A stretch of DNA of 64,000 nucleotides, taken from Bradyrhizobium septentrionale. Its GTDB lineage: Bacteria > Pseudomonadota > Alphaproteobacteria > Rhizobiales > Xanthobacteraceae. Position numbers and translations under genes: made by a program. Below are positions 27,801-38,255 of this stretch, one piece after another. The notes beneath the pieces were generated by a model, which did no database searches, was not told the origin of the DNA, and worked only from the letters and a program-made list of their open reading frames with translations. The DNA is taken from the NCBI RefSeq assembly GCF_011516645.4, contig NZ_CP088285.1, forward strand, positions 806,001-870,000. Direction: 5' to 3'. Each line of letters begins with the position of its first letter. Within the stretch, counting starts at the first letter, position 1.

Positions 27801-28781
27801 TTAAGCGGCCTGCAGTTGGTGCTGCAAGCGGCGGTTTGCGATGGTCTCACGCTTGATGCGCTGTCGTTCGGTTAGGATGGTCTCGGCTCTGCCGAAGTAG
27901 ACGTCAGCCGGGGTCAGGTTTTTGATGCTCTCATGATAGCGGACGTGGTTGTAATGCTCGACGAAGGCGCCGATCTGCCGTTCGAGGTGGTGAGGTAGAT
28001 AATAGTTCTCGAGCAGAATGCGGTTCTTCAGGGTCTGATGCCAGCGCTCGATCTTTCCCTGGGTTTGGGGATGATACGGAGCGCCGCGCACGTGCTGCAT
28101 GCCCTTGTGTTCGAGCCACCTGGCCAGATCGTCCGCGACGTAACTCGAACCATTGTCGCTGAGAAGCCTCGGCCGGTGCGCGACGGTGATGTGGTCAAGG
28201 CCGGAGGCCGCGAGTGCCTGGTCGAGTGTGGCCGTGACGTCGGAGGCACACATCGTGGGACCAAGCCTCCAGGCGACGATGTAACGCGAGAAGTCATCGA
28301 GCACGGTCGACAGGTAGTACCAGCCCCAGCCGGTGATCTTGAGGTAGGTAAAGTCGGTCTGCCAGAGCTGGTTGATGGCGGTGGTCTTGTCCTTGAACTC
28401 GTTCGCCGCCTTGATCACCACATAGGCGGGGCTGGTGATGAGGTCATGCGCCTTCAGCAGCCGATAGACCGATGCCTCGGAGACAAAATACTTCCGTTCG
28501 TCGGTGAACCGCACGGCCAGCTCGCGCGGCGACAGCTCGGGCAGCTCCAGCGCCAGGTCGATGATCTGGCCCCGCACATCGTCGGGGATGCGATTCCATA
28601 TCCGGTCAGGTCGAGACCGGTGGTCAGCCAGCGCCTCGACGCCGCCATCACGATAGCGATCATACCATCTATAAAACGTGGCGCGTGGGATCCCGAGCTT
28701 GTCCAGCGTGCGCTTGGCCGGCAGGTGCGACTGCTCGACCAACTGGATGATCTCGGCCTTCTCGGACGCAGGATATCTCAT
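27801..28781 (-). CDS. IS3-family transposase OrfB
   Basis: A 326-residue integrase-core (rve) transposase. The HTH_21-like start (MRYPASEKAEIIQLVEQSHL) is followed by the DDE core: LWQTDFTYLKITGWGWYYLS, the second Asp in LLSDNGSSYVADDLARWLEH and the Glu in TQGKIERWHQTLKNRILLEN. The C-terminus has HYNHVRYHESIKNLTPADVY. It starts on ATGA overlapping the OrfA stop. Complete and apparently functional. Confidence 0.94.
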   Translation of the reverse strand: MRYPASEKAEIIQLVEQSHLPAKRTLDKLGIPRATFYRWYDRYRDGGVEALADHRSRPDRIWNRIPDDVRGQIIDLALELPELSPRELAVRFTDERKYFVSEASVYRLLKAHDLITSPAYVVIKAANEFKDKTTAINQLWQTDFTYLKITGWGWYYLSTVLDDFSRYIVAWRLGPTMCASDVTATLDQALAASGLDHITVAHRPRLLSDNGSSYVADDLARWLEHKGMQHVRGAPYHPQTQGKIERWHQTLKNRILLENYYLPHHLERQIGAFVEHYNHVRYHESIKNLTPADVYFGRAETILTERQRIKRETIANRRLQHQLQAA

Positions 28782-29152
28782 GCCTCGTCCTCCCCATCCC
28801 CGTTCATGCTTTTTTTGAGTAGGCGGTTCTCAAGGGTGAGGTCGGCCACGACTTCCTTCAATGCGGCCGTCTCACGACGGAGATCCGTCACCTCGCCGGA
28901 GGTCGCCGCACGCGCCGTATCGCCCGCCAGGCGGCGCTTACCGGCTTCGAGGAACTCCTTCGACCAGCCGTAATACATTGAGGCGGCAATGCCCTCACGC
29001 CGGCAGAGCTCGGAGATGTTCTCCTCGCCCCGCAGTCCTTCCAGCACGATGCGGATCTTCTCTTCCGCCGAATACTGCCGGCGGGTCTGGCGCCGAATGT
29101 CCCTTAGTACCTGTTCTGCCGGCGCTTTGCCCGGTCCGGATTTCTGCTTCAT
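28778..29152 (-). CDS. IS3-family OrfA (HTH protein)
   Basis: A 124-residue OrfA with the HTH_8/transposase-8 fold: QYSAEEKIRIVLEGLRGEEN, ISELCRREGIAASMYYGWSK. The C-terminal leucine zipper-like helix (LRRETAALKEVVADLTLENR) mediates pairing with OrfB in this family. Complete. Confidence 0.93.
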   Translation of the reverse strand: MKQKSGPGKAPAEQVLRDIRRQTRRQYSAEEKIRIVLEGLRGEENISELCRREGIAASMYYGWSKEFLEAGKRRLAGDTARAATSGEVTDLRRETAALKEVVADLTLENRLLKKSMNGDGEDEA

Positions 29153-29651
29153 CTTCGCTCCTGGTGGCTACGATGAACCAGAAATCCTCCCTCCGCAAAA
29201 TCCTTCAATTTGTCTCACACGCCCTGACGGCAAACAGGGCGAGATAAAGACCGTGGATGTTACCTTCCGTCCCTCCGTTGGTGATGTAGCCCCGAAATTC
29301 CCGCGGTGCTCGAAACAGCTCGGCGAAGAATTCGATAACTTCCCGTTCCAGGGTATGCGGGTTGACGCGATAGGTTCCTGGTTCGAACGGGTCTCCAAGG
29401 TTGTTGTCTGTGAACTTCAAGAAGCGCCATAAGGGTTCATAGTCGATCCCCTCGCGAACGGGTATCCCAGAAAGCATTCATTTGCCTCCTGCATCGTGGA
29501 GAACAGTTCGTCCACTTTTTTGATATACTGGGATTGCAACATGACGAGCGCGTCTTGCAGGGGCCGAACTCGGCGGCCCTGCGATCTATTCGGATCCTGA
29601 TTCATGGGTAGAACAAAGCTTCTGCCCGGCCCGGCCCGCGCGTACGGTCCA

Positions 29652-30153
29652 TCAAGACTGACGGCGCACCATCGGGAAAATGGGCGGCGAACTGCCGACC
29701 TGAACCTCACCCACGATCTTCCATCCCAGCCGCTCATACAGACGTGCCGACCCGAGACTGGTGGCCTCGTTGAATGCCAAGCCTTTCGCCTCGTCCAGGA
29801 TTGCAAGGCCGTATTGGAAAAGACGGCCGCCCCGGCCCGATCCTTGATGCATGGGATCGATGCCCAGCATGGTGAAATACCAGTGTGGCTCCGCGGGGTG
29901 ATACTTGCCGAACTCCTCGAATAGCACCTTTCTGGCCGTCTTCGAGATACGCGCCACTTCCATCGATGTAGGGATCGCCGGCGTAGTATTCCAGGAAGCC
30001 GGCGAAATGGCGAAAGTAGCGCTCCCGTTCTGGATATAGCCATCTCAGCAGCAGGCAGGTCGTAAAGGCTGTCGTCAGAACGGCAATGACCTTCGGACGG
30101 TCGGCAGGGCCGACGATCTTGATAGACCCGTTCTCTTTTGACGCGGACTGCAT
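29652..30153 (-). pseudogene. GNAT-family N-acetyltransferase, internal loss and frameshift
   Basis: The N-terminal part from 30153 reads MQSASKENGSIKIVGPADRP, AVLTTAFTTCLLLRWLYPER. The acetyl-CoA-binding half appears in a different frame from about 29963: WYFTMLGIDPMHQGSGRGGR (motif A, with Q/RxxGxG/A), LAFNEATSLGSARLYERLGW. The central strands between them look missing, so this is a decayed gene. It lies immediately upstream of the broken histidine decarboxylase on the same strand, so the two may once have formed an operon. Confidence 0.72.
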
Positions 30154-30364
30154 GATTGCTCCTTCCAAATCCGTCCAAGCGGTTTCGATGCCAAAGCCCA
30201 ACAGCGCAGAGCCGCGGATCACGAGGGTTGGCACTCGAGTGCCCTGCCAATCGTGAGCCTGCATGCATCGGACTCCTCTGACCAGCCTGACTTGCCGCTG
30301 ACCCAAGCCTGCATGATTTAGGCCAAGGCGTGACGATCGATGCTGGTGCTTTGACGAGATGCAA

Positions 30365-30380
30365 TGTCACTTTCACGACA
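30365..30380 (+). promoter_or_regulatory. NifA upstream activator site of groESL
   Basis: Exact TGT-N10-ACA match (TGTCACTTTCACGACA), 105 bases before the -24 element at 30486. The distance fits looping activation of sigma-54 polymerase by NifA. Confidence 0.82.
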
Positions 30381-30485
30381 GCTTGACGGGCTGGGTACGC
30401 CAGCGCGTTTGCTTCCGGACGAACATACGCGCAGGCCAAGTGTACGATTTAGCAGAACTGCAGGCAGGATCAATCAGCTCATCTT

Positions 30486-30501
30486 TGGCCTGCCTCTTGC
30501 T
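30486..30501 (+). promoter_or_regulatory. Sigma-54 promoter of groESL
   Basis: TGGCCTGCCTCTTGCT matches TGGCNNG-N4-TTGCW with the invariant GG and GC ten bases apart. It lies 61 bases before the groES start and downstream of an exact NifA site. NifA/sigma-54 control of one groESL copy is known in Bradyrhizobium japonicum (groESL3). Confidence 0.9.
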
Positions 30502-30561
30502 ATAAAGGCGCTGTTCGCAATGTGCCTATCTCCAACCCGTTCAAATGCTCAGGAGGCCTGC

Positions 30562-30876
30562 ATGAATTTCCGTCCGCTTCACGATCGCGTCGTGGTCAAA
30601 CGCATCGACGCAGAAGAGAAGACCGCTGGCGGTATCATCCTTCCCGACACAGCCAAGGAAAAGCCCTCGCAAGGCGAAGTTATCGCCGTTGGCCCGGGTG
30701 GCCGTGACGAGACCGGCAAGCTGATCCCGATCGACGTGCAGGTCGGCGACCGCGTGCTGTTCGGCAAGTGGTCGGGCACCGAGGTCAAGATCGACAGCCA
30801 AGAGCTATTGATCATGAAGGAAAGCGATGTCATGGGCGTTCTTACCGACGTGTTCTCAAGAAAGAAGGCCGCCTAG
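30562..30876 (+). CDS. groES: Co-chaperonin GroES
   Basis: A 104-residue GroES of standard length, lid of the GroEL folding chamber. It starts [20 protein letters not shown] with the canonical PLHDRVVV motif, has the mobile loop [20 protein letters not shown] containing the GGIIL segment that docks onto GroEL, and ends with [13 protein letters not shown]. The ribosome site AGGAGG lies 6 bases upstream of the ATG. It is followed by groEL 78 bases later. The NifA/sigma-54 promoter makes this a symbiosis-specific copy, probably supplying extra chaperonin for nitrogenase assembly (inference from known groESL3). Confidence 0.97.
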   Translation: MNFRPLHDRVVVKRIDAEEKTAGGIILPDTAKEKPSQGEVIAVGPGGRDETGKLIPIDVQVGDRVLFGKWSGTEVKIDSQELLIMKESDVMGVLTDVFSRKKAA

Positions 30877-32595
<1,719 letters not shown>

Positions 32596-32624
32596 TCCAG
32601 CCTCTCTCGGCAGCCATGACTGGC

Positions 32625-32652
32625 AGAACCCTGGCAGCAATGCCGGGGTTCT
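32625..32652 (+). terminator. Hairpin after groEL, possible terminator
   Basis: AGAACCCTGGCA, loop GCAA, TGCCGGGGTTCT: a 12-bp stem (one G-T pair) with a GNRA tetraloop, 30 bases after the groEL stop. There is only a short T-poor tail, so termination may be partial or Rho-assisted. Confidence 0.55.
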
Positions 32653-32850
32653 TGCGGCTTCGGTCGGGCTTGCAATGATCCTCAGCCCTTGCGAGCTTCG
32701 AACTGGATCGGCAGCTTGCGCCGAGATACTCAAGATCAATTGGGGACGCTTTTGAGTCGCTTACGAAAATTCATTGAGCAAGGCCAATCTGGCGAGGGGC
32801 GATGCGCGTACGCTTTCGAATCCGCCACCCTGCCACCGCCTCGCGGAGGC

Positions 32851-33172
32851 ATGACTTGGCATCCCGTTACGGATTTCAGCGCGGCGGAGGAGATTTTGCT
32901 GGATCCCAGGCTTAAAGAGGTCTTCGAGACCGCACTCGAAAAGGGCGACGCGGTGGTGTCCGCAAACAAAGATGAGCTGCAATGCAGCAAACGATCTCCT
33001 TGGATCATCAGCCTAAGGCACGATGGGAATATCCTGCCTTATTCTTATCACTCCTGCTCCGGCAGGGGCCGGCAGATGGCGGAGATTGAAAGATCGATTT
33101 GGCTGGGACAGGCCAGTGCTGGCGATCGCACTTCTCCATCAGCTGTGATCTGCAGTGCGTGTTTGCATGTCC
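32851..33172 (+). CDS. Unknown protein downstream of groEL, truncated by IS1380
   Basis: ATG preceded by GGAGG-like GCGGAGGC. The sequence starts MTWHPVTDFSAAEEILLDPR, LKEVFETALEKGDAVVSANK and runs 107 codons before entering the IS1380 element. It has one Cys pair in CSACLHV just before the junction. The frame continues artificially into the element to 33237. No family recognised. It follows groEL by 255 bases, beyond a hairpin, so cotranscription is uncertain. Confidence 0.5.
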
Positions 33173-34812
33173 TAACCCGTCCTATTCGTGAGAGTGCTTT
33201 TTGTAGTCCGCTTGATGTGGCCGCACATCTGCTCTGACAAGGCGCGCGGGATTGCCTTCGGCTTTTCACCGCCTGACGACCCGTACTTTGCAACGCGCTT
33301 GAGGTGTAGGTTGGGCGAACGGGGGGCGGACGCCCCGCCGGTCAAGGACCGAGCGGCAGCAGCGCGCCTGGCAAGCCGCGGATCAGGTCGGCTTCGGGAC
33401 ATGCCGCGGCAAACGCAAGGCGAATGCGGCTCGTGGTCTCGACGACACGGGCGGCGATTTTCAAGAGACGAAGACGCAGCGTCGCGAACTCGGCTGTGGC
33501 CAATTCCCGGGCTTTGGGAATCGCGTCGCGCACGGTCAGCATCAGCCAATAAGCGGCGGTGTGGAGAACGAGGCGGACTTGATTGGCGAGCGCCGAGCGG
33601 CAGCTGGTGCGGTCGGAGGCGAGCTGTGTCTTATGCAGCTTGATCAGATTCTCGGCTTGGCCGCGCGCGCAATACAGGCTGTCGTAGATCCACTCGGCCG
33701 AGCCGACATCGAGGCTGGTGACGACGAAACGGATGTCGAGGCCGAGCATCGTCGCCTCAATACGGGCGACGGTACGCCGTTCGCGATCCCAGGACTTTGC
33801 CTTGTGGCGCGTCTCGGTATAGCCACGCAGAACCGGCAGGTTCTCGATGGCGCGTCGCGTGCGGATGTCGTCGGCGGCCTCGTCGACTTTTCTGGCGAGC
33901 GGCTTGGTGCCGGACAGACCGAAGATGTAGTCGATGCCGTTGGTCTCGCACCACGCCATTGCCTCCGGCCGAGCATAGTGCGCCCGTCGCCACGGAACGT
34001 AATTCGCGTGTTGTGCCACCGCGTCCGGATATGCCGTATCAGGCGGCGCAGATGGGCACGCACCTCGACGCCGCCCGGCGTCTTGCCGGGCCGCAGCACG
34101 ACCGCCACGGGCCGGCTCTTCTCCGTGTCGTAGACGTGGATCGGCAGGAAGCAGCGTTCGTCATAATGAGCGTTGAACAGCGAGAGCTGCTGATGGCCGT
34201 GGACGACATCGCAGGTATCATCGATGTCAAGCGTGACGGATGCCGGCTCGCGCGGGTAGCTATCCATCCATGCGTCGACCAAAGTGTAGGTCAGTCGGAT
34301 CACGTCGCGCAGGCGCGGAGCATTCTCCAGCCGCGACAGCGTCGGTTGGGAACACAGATCGCGACCCGTCTCCGGCAGCCGTCCGCAGGCCAGCTTGAAT
34401 GCGGGATCGGACCGCAGATGATCGAGGTCGTCGGCGTCCTCGTAGCCGCAGCAGATCGCGAACATGCGCGCGCGGAACATATCGACAAGGCTGTGCACGA
34501 CCCGCGTCGGATCGCGCCGATCCGGGAACACCCGGGCCAAATTGTCGGCCAAGCCGAGACGCCGCTCGGCCATCGCCAGAAGCATCACGCCCCCGTTCGA
34601 GGTCAGCCGACCGCCATCGAAGGCAGCTGTGACTTTCTTGGCGTGAACGGCTGGAAACGAGAAGGGCGGAATCGTATCGTCGGTCATGGCGGGCGTGGTG
34701 TTCGCGGCTGAAGGTGATGGGGTTGGCTTTGCAACCGAATCCTACGCCGCATCAGCGCTTTACACCACGCTCGCCAGCCTCTCAGGCGCCCTCTGACGAA
34801 TAAGACGGGCTA
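33173..34812 (-). mobile_element. IS1380-family element, copy 2 (transposase frameshifted)
   Basis: Ends TAACCCGTCCTATTCGTGAG at the left and GACGAATAAGACGGGCTA at the right. Same element as at 12990 and 47161. Its right end is immediately next to an IS5-family element, and its left end truncates the gene after groEL. Confidence 0.9.
33342..34687 (-). pseudogene. IS1380-family transposase, one frameshift
   Basis: Nearly identical to the intact copy at 13160-14503, but a base change in length at about 33982, within the FRGDG region, splits it into two frames (34687 to about 33980, then to 33342). The second frame resumes YARPEAMAWCETNGIDYIFG. Inactive. Confidence 0.9.
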
Positions 34813-34814
34813 AC

Positions 34815-36342
34815 CAGTCGTCGGTTAAGAAGCCGATTTGAGTGGTGTGCGGTGGCTGGTGACTGAGAAGAAGGCAGCCAGGAAGAGGTACCAAAGAGCC
34901 CTTAGCCAGGCGAGGATGCGGCGGAAGTTGTAACCGACGGCGGAGAGGATGACGTTGGCGGCATCGCCGGCGCGGCCTTTGAGGTAGCAGCGGCCGAGGT
35001 GTCCGTCAGCCTTCAAATGGCCGATCACGGGCTCGATAGCGGAGCGGCGCCGCAGCTGGCGCTTGATAGTGCCGAAGACGCCGCGCTTCTGGCCGGAGAT
35101 GAAGACGCGGCGCGGGTTCTGTGCGTCATGGCCGCGGTATCCCTTGTCGACAACGGCGCACTCGATCGCGCAGCCGTTGAGTGTCTCGGTTCGGTCGATG
35201 ACGTCCCGCAGGGTGTGACCGTCGTAAGGGTTATCGGGCAGCGCCTTGGCGTGCAGCACGAACTGGCCGCCGGGAGCAGGCCGGTTGTTGGTGACGATGG
35301 AAGCCTTCACGCCGAACTCGTAAGGCGCGCTGGCCTTGCCCTTGCCGATGCACTCCACCTCGGGGGCATGGAAGGAATACAGCTTCCAGCCGCGCTGGCG
35401 CTGCTGCTGCGAGCGGATCTGCGTGGCCCGGCTCAACGGGAGTGCGAACGCCTCTTCGAGCGCATCCTGGCCTTCGATCTTGCGGCGGATGTCGCGGATG
35501 ATCCGGCCCAGGCGGCTGCGCAGGATGCGCAACTGCCGCTGGTGCCGCTTGAACTGTTTGGCATGGGCGTAGCGTCCCGCCATCATCGCGGTGGCCTTGG
35601 CGATCCGAGAATAGGATTGCCGCAGCCGCACTCCGTGCTTCCTCGCTAGGCGGTTGAGCCCCTGGATCGCCGCATGCAGCAGCTTGGCATCGGTCGGAAA
35701 GGTGATGGCCTTCGGCTGCACCGTGGTGTCGACCGTGACCCGCTCAAGGTCCTTGCCGCGTAACGCGCCGACGTCGTGCGCCACCCGCAGGCTCTCGGCC
35801 AATAGCAGTTCCAGTCTGTCGCCGAGCCGCTTGCGCCAATGGCTCAGGTCCGAGCGCTCGTGCGGGAATGCGTGCTGGAAGAACTCTTCGCCAGTGAAGT
35901 ACTGGAAATACGGGTCGTGGACCCAGCGTTCGCATACCCCCTCATCGGACAGCCCGTAAATGTGCTTGAGCAACAACAGCCCGATCACGAAGCGGGTCTC
36001 AGTCCCCGGCCGGCCGTTCTCGCTGTAGAGCGGCGCGATCTCGCCGTCGATCCAGTCCCAATCGATCTTGCCGGTGAGCCGGACCAGCTCGTGCTTCAGA
36101 TTGATGATCTGGTCGAGCCGCGCCCGGAAAAAATCGTTCGCTCCCGTCGTTTTGTGCTTCTTCGGCCGCATCGTGCCCTCCGATGCGGACAGGGAATCAT
36201 GCTTCGCCCATCGAGGGAATCTCGAAAACGAAATTGCAAGCTTCCGATGCGCAAAACACCAAAACCTTGCAATCTCAGAACGTCATTCCAGCCAAATTAC
36301 GATTCCAGATCAGTCGCCTGGAAGCTTCTTAACGGGCGACTA
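34815..36342 (-). mobile_element. IS5-family insertion sequence, second type
   Basis: Inverted ends CAGTCGTCGGTTAAGAAGC at the left and the complement of TAGTCGCCCGTTAAGAAGC at the right. TAAC occurs on both sides and may be or include the target duplication. It lies between IS1380 copy 2 and the last gene of the hydrazine-type operon, whose stop codon is formed at the junction. Confidence 0.82.
34825..36171 (-). CDS. IS5-family transposase
   Basis: A complete 448-residue DDE transposase starting MRPKKHKTTGANDFFRARLD. An N-terminal DUF772-like domain (GRPGTETRFVIGLLLLKHIY, WVHDPYFQYFTGEEFFQHAF) is followed by the catalytic part: ERVTVDTTVQPKAITFPTDA, CAVVDKGYRGHDAQNPRRVF and RRRSAIEPVIGHLKADGHLG. 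The frame is unbroken so the element may be active. Different from the IS5-type element at 551. Confidence 0.93.
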   Translation of the reverse strand: MRPKKHKTTGANDFFRARLDQIINLKHELVRLTGKIDWDWIDGEIAPLYSENGRPGTETRFVIGLLLLKHIYGLSDEGVCERWVHDPYFQYFTGEEFFQHAFPHERSDLSHWRKRLGDRLELLLAESLRVAHDVGALRGKDLERVTVDTTVQPKAITFPTDAKLLHAAIQGLNRLARKHGVRLRQSYSRIAKATAMMAGRYAHAKQFKRHQRQLRILRSRLGRIIRDIRRKIEGQDALEEAFALPLSRATQIRSQQQRQRGWKLYSFHAPEVECIGKGKASAPYEFGVKASIVTNNRPAPGGQFVLHAKALPDNPYDGHTLRDVIDRTETLNGCAIECAVVDKGYRGHDAQNPRRVFISGQKRGVFGTIKRQLRRRSAIEPVIGHLKADGHLGRCYLKGRAGDAANVILSAVGYNFRRILAWLRALWYLFLAAFFSVTSHRTPLKSAS

Positions 36343-37053
36343 ACCAATATTGCTTTTCCTGAAATGCAGGAAGTTGCAGACGTGAGAATACTGCGCGCCG
36401 CTCAAGCGGAAGCCACAAGCCGCTATGCGGTTCTGAAGAAATAACGGCTCGAAAGCAAATGCTCGGAAGCCGTTGGAGCAGTTCAGGCGGACGTAATCGT
36501 CGGTCCGCTCCACACTTTCAATCCCGATGCCACAAAGATCATAATATTCGCAGCGCGCCAGCGTTGCCGCCTCGTTCGTTGCAAAGAGCGACAAAGCGAG
36601 ATCAAAGGGCGCTTGACACACGCGTGTTAGAAATTCCATTGGCGCATCCATCGTACCTAGAAAATTGAATGGCAGGATGCAGAGTACCTTTCCATCATAT
36701 CGGCTCCTGATTTTACTGATCAGCCGCGTTCTTTTAAAGAATTTATCAGCCTCACAGCGAATAACTGCTCCTTTCCCGCTTTTTAGCCTTCGCGTGCGAG
36801 CCGGGTTTATATCGATCCCAAGGTAATCACTCGCATCGCTCTTGACTCCAATGAGGCGATAGCAGCTGCAACCTACCTCAATGACCAAATCATATCGGGC
36901 TGCGCGCAGCAGATCGGCATAAAAGCGTCGCTCAAGTTCGTGGAACTGACGCACCTTGGCGGTGAAGTAATTCGGGCGCATGAGACGCCCAGCTTCGCCA
37001 TGTAGATAGATCGATCGATTGAATTGCTCGAATTCAGGAGCAGAGGAGTTCAT
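36340..37053 (-). CDS. SAM-dependent methyltransferase-like protein, last gene of the hydrazine-type operon
   Basis: A 237-residue protein with a class I methyltransferase nucleotide fold: DLVIEVGCSCYRLIGVKSD (glycine-poor motif I), YLGIDINPARTRRLKSG (acidic motif II), KVLCILPFNFLGTMDAPMEF (motif IV region). The substrate is unknown; N- or O-methylation of the operon's product is a reasonable guess. The ATG has a GAGG site and lies 12 bases after the alanine racemase stop. Its TAG is made at the edge of the IS5-type element, so the C-terminus may have been altered or shortened by that insertion. Confidence 0.65.
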   Translation of the reverse strand: MNSSAPEFEQFNRSIYLHGEAGRLMRPNYFTAKVRQFHELERRFYADLLRAARYDLVIEVGCSCYRLIGVKSDASDYLGIDINPARTRRLKSGKGAVIRCEADKFFKRTRLISKIRSRYDGKVLCILPFNFLGTMDAPMEFLTRVCQAPFDLALSLFATNEAATLARCEYYDLCGIGIESVERTDDYVRLNCSNGFRAFAFEPLFLQNRIAACGFRLSGAQYSHVCNFLHFRKSNIG

Positions 37054-37065
37054 CGGCGCCTCATG

Positions 37066-38220
37066 TCATTTCGCCGAGACATAGAGCCTACGGCACCGCC
37101 GCCCCATCGCTGTGGTCACCTCATCGCTCAGCATCCTGGCCGCAGATGCTAGATCCGTCACAGTCTGTTCAGGGCAGATCACGTCAACCATTGCGCCCGG
37201 AGTCGTCCAACTCTCAGGCAGATCCGTTACATCAATTGTAATAAGGTCCATCGAAACAAAGCCGACGATAGGCACACGAATACCACATATGAAGACATTC
37301 CCTCGATTGCCAAGACTACGTGGAAAGCCATCCGCATAACCGATAGAGGCGGTAGCAACACGCATCTGCCTGCTCGCTCGGTACGACCTGCAGTATCCGA
37401 TCGTCTCACCAGGCTCTACTTTGCGAGATTGAACGATCTGAGTTCGCAGATGGACGACTTGCGATGGCTTGAAGCAGGGATCATCAGACGTCAAAAAGCC
37501 AAAAATTCCTCCACCTGCTCTTATGAGGTCGAAATGAAACTCGCATCCGGCAAATAGGGCAGCCGAGTTCGACAATGAGAGGATCGCTTCCGGAAACAAC
37601 TGTGTGAGTTCGCGAAACCTTCTCAATTGTTGAAAACTGTCCCCGTTGCGCCATTCTGCACAGGCGAGCTGACTCATGAATAGCGCTACGGGTAATTCCG
37701 ACAGTCCACTGTCGTACTCGGCGATTGCTCGCAATTCATCAACGGCAAAACCCAATCGAGCCAGTCCGGTGTCGACATGGATACCCGCTGGTAGTGCCCG
37801 ATTACGCTGTCGGCAATGCTGAAGCCATGCATCCAATTGTTCCCTGCTGTTGAGGATTGGCAATAGATCATGCTGCTCGGCTGCCAGCTCCATACCTGGC
37901 ATAGCGCCGTGGAGGATGTAGATCTTCGAAGATGATGGTAGCACATCGCGCAGGGCGATCCCCTCCTCCACATCGGCTACGAAAAAGTCCCTACAGCCAA
38001 GTTGAGCAAGGAAGGGCGCTATATGCTTCGCGCCGAGGCCATAGGCGTCCGCTTTGACAACCGCGCCGCATGCGCTATGCGGGGCAAGCGCCTGAACTCT
38101 CCGATAGTTCGATTGGATCGCGCCGAGATCCACAATCATGGTGGATCTCGACATATTGAAATAACCGTTGTCTGCTTCTTGGATAGAAAGCTTCGCTTCG
38201 GTATGAATCGATTCAGGCAT
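37066..38220 (-). CDS. Alanine racemase family protein
   Basis: A 384-residue fold-type III PLP racemase. The cofactor lysine is in GAVVKADAYGLGAKHIAPFL and the partner tyrosine in TASIGYADGFPRSLGNRGNV, both canonical for alanine racemase; the carboxylate-binding and phosphate-cup region appears as GETIGYCRSYRA. The ATG at 38220 (MPESIHTEAKLSIQ) is chosen for its GAGGAAGG site; an upstream start at 38250 is possible. It lies 35 bases after the oxidase gene in the operon. It may supply a D-amino acid, or serve as an extra target enzyme protecting against a hydrazine or similar carbonyl-trapping product; both are inference. Confidence 0.88.
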   Translation of the reverse strand: MPESIHTEAKLSIQEADNGYFNMSRSTMIVDLGAIQSNYRRVQALAPHSACGAVVKADAYGLGAKHIAPFLAQLGCRDFFVADVEEGIALRDVLPSSSKIYILHGAMPGMELAAEQHDLLPILNSREQLDAWLQHCRQRNRALPAGIHVDTGLARLGFAVDELRAIAEYDSGLSELPVALFMSQLACAEWRNGDSFQQLRRFRELTQLFPEAILSLSNSAALFAGCEFHFDLIRAGGGIFGFLTSDDPCFKPSQVVHLRTQIVQSRKVEPGETIGYCRSYRASRQMRVATASIGYADGFPRSLGNRGNVFICGIRVPIVGFVSMDLITIDVTDLPESWTTPGAMVDVICPEQTVTDLASAARMLSDEVTTAMGRRCRRLYVSAK

Positions 38221-38255
38221 ATGCCCTTCCTCGTGTCCCGGCGCTGACATCGCGA

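Larger units (their letters stand above)
27746..29217 (-). mobile_element. IS3-family insertion sequence
   Basis: Terminal repeats begin TGAGACTAATC at the left and TGAGACAAATT (complement of AATTTGTCTCA) at the right, continuing to a shared GGGAGG block. OrfA and OrfB are complete and overlap by four bases. The element splits the histidine decarboxylase gene. No clear target duplication seen. Confidence 0.88.
26956..29605 (-). pseudogene. hdc: PLP-dependent histidine decarboxylase, broken by IS3 and frameshifts
   Basis: The reading starts at 29605 (MNQDPNRSQGRRVRPLQDAL, KKVDELFSTMQEANECFLGY), shifts frame near 29465, and continues DYEPLWRFLKFTDNNLGDPF, REFRGYITNGGTEGNIHGLY to the IS3 element at 29217. 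Beyond it the protein resumes (LARELYPDAVTYFSSDTHYS), shifts again near 27660, then VEHRVVRSQPNGEISYDHLA, VVANIGTTMKEGRDD, IYVHSDAALCGAY (the PLP-nitrogen Asp), and SGHEFLGAPRPCGIVL, and after another shift SGSRNAYTPIILWYAIRRLG. The PLP lysine expected in SGHK is glutamate (GAG) here. Normal function would be histidine to histamine; this copy is dead. Confidence 0.85.

Noticed and set aside
30431..30450. Second NifA-like site TGT-N10-AGA near groES
   Set aside because: One mismatch in the half site, and an exact site exists at 30365.
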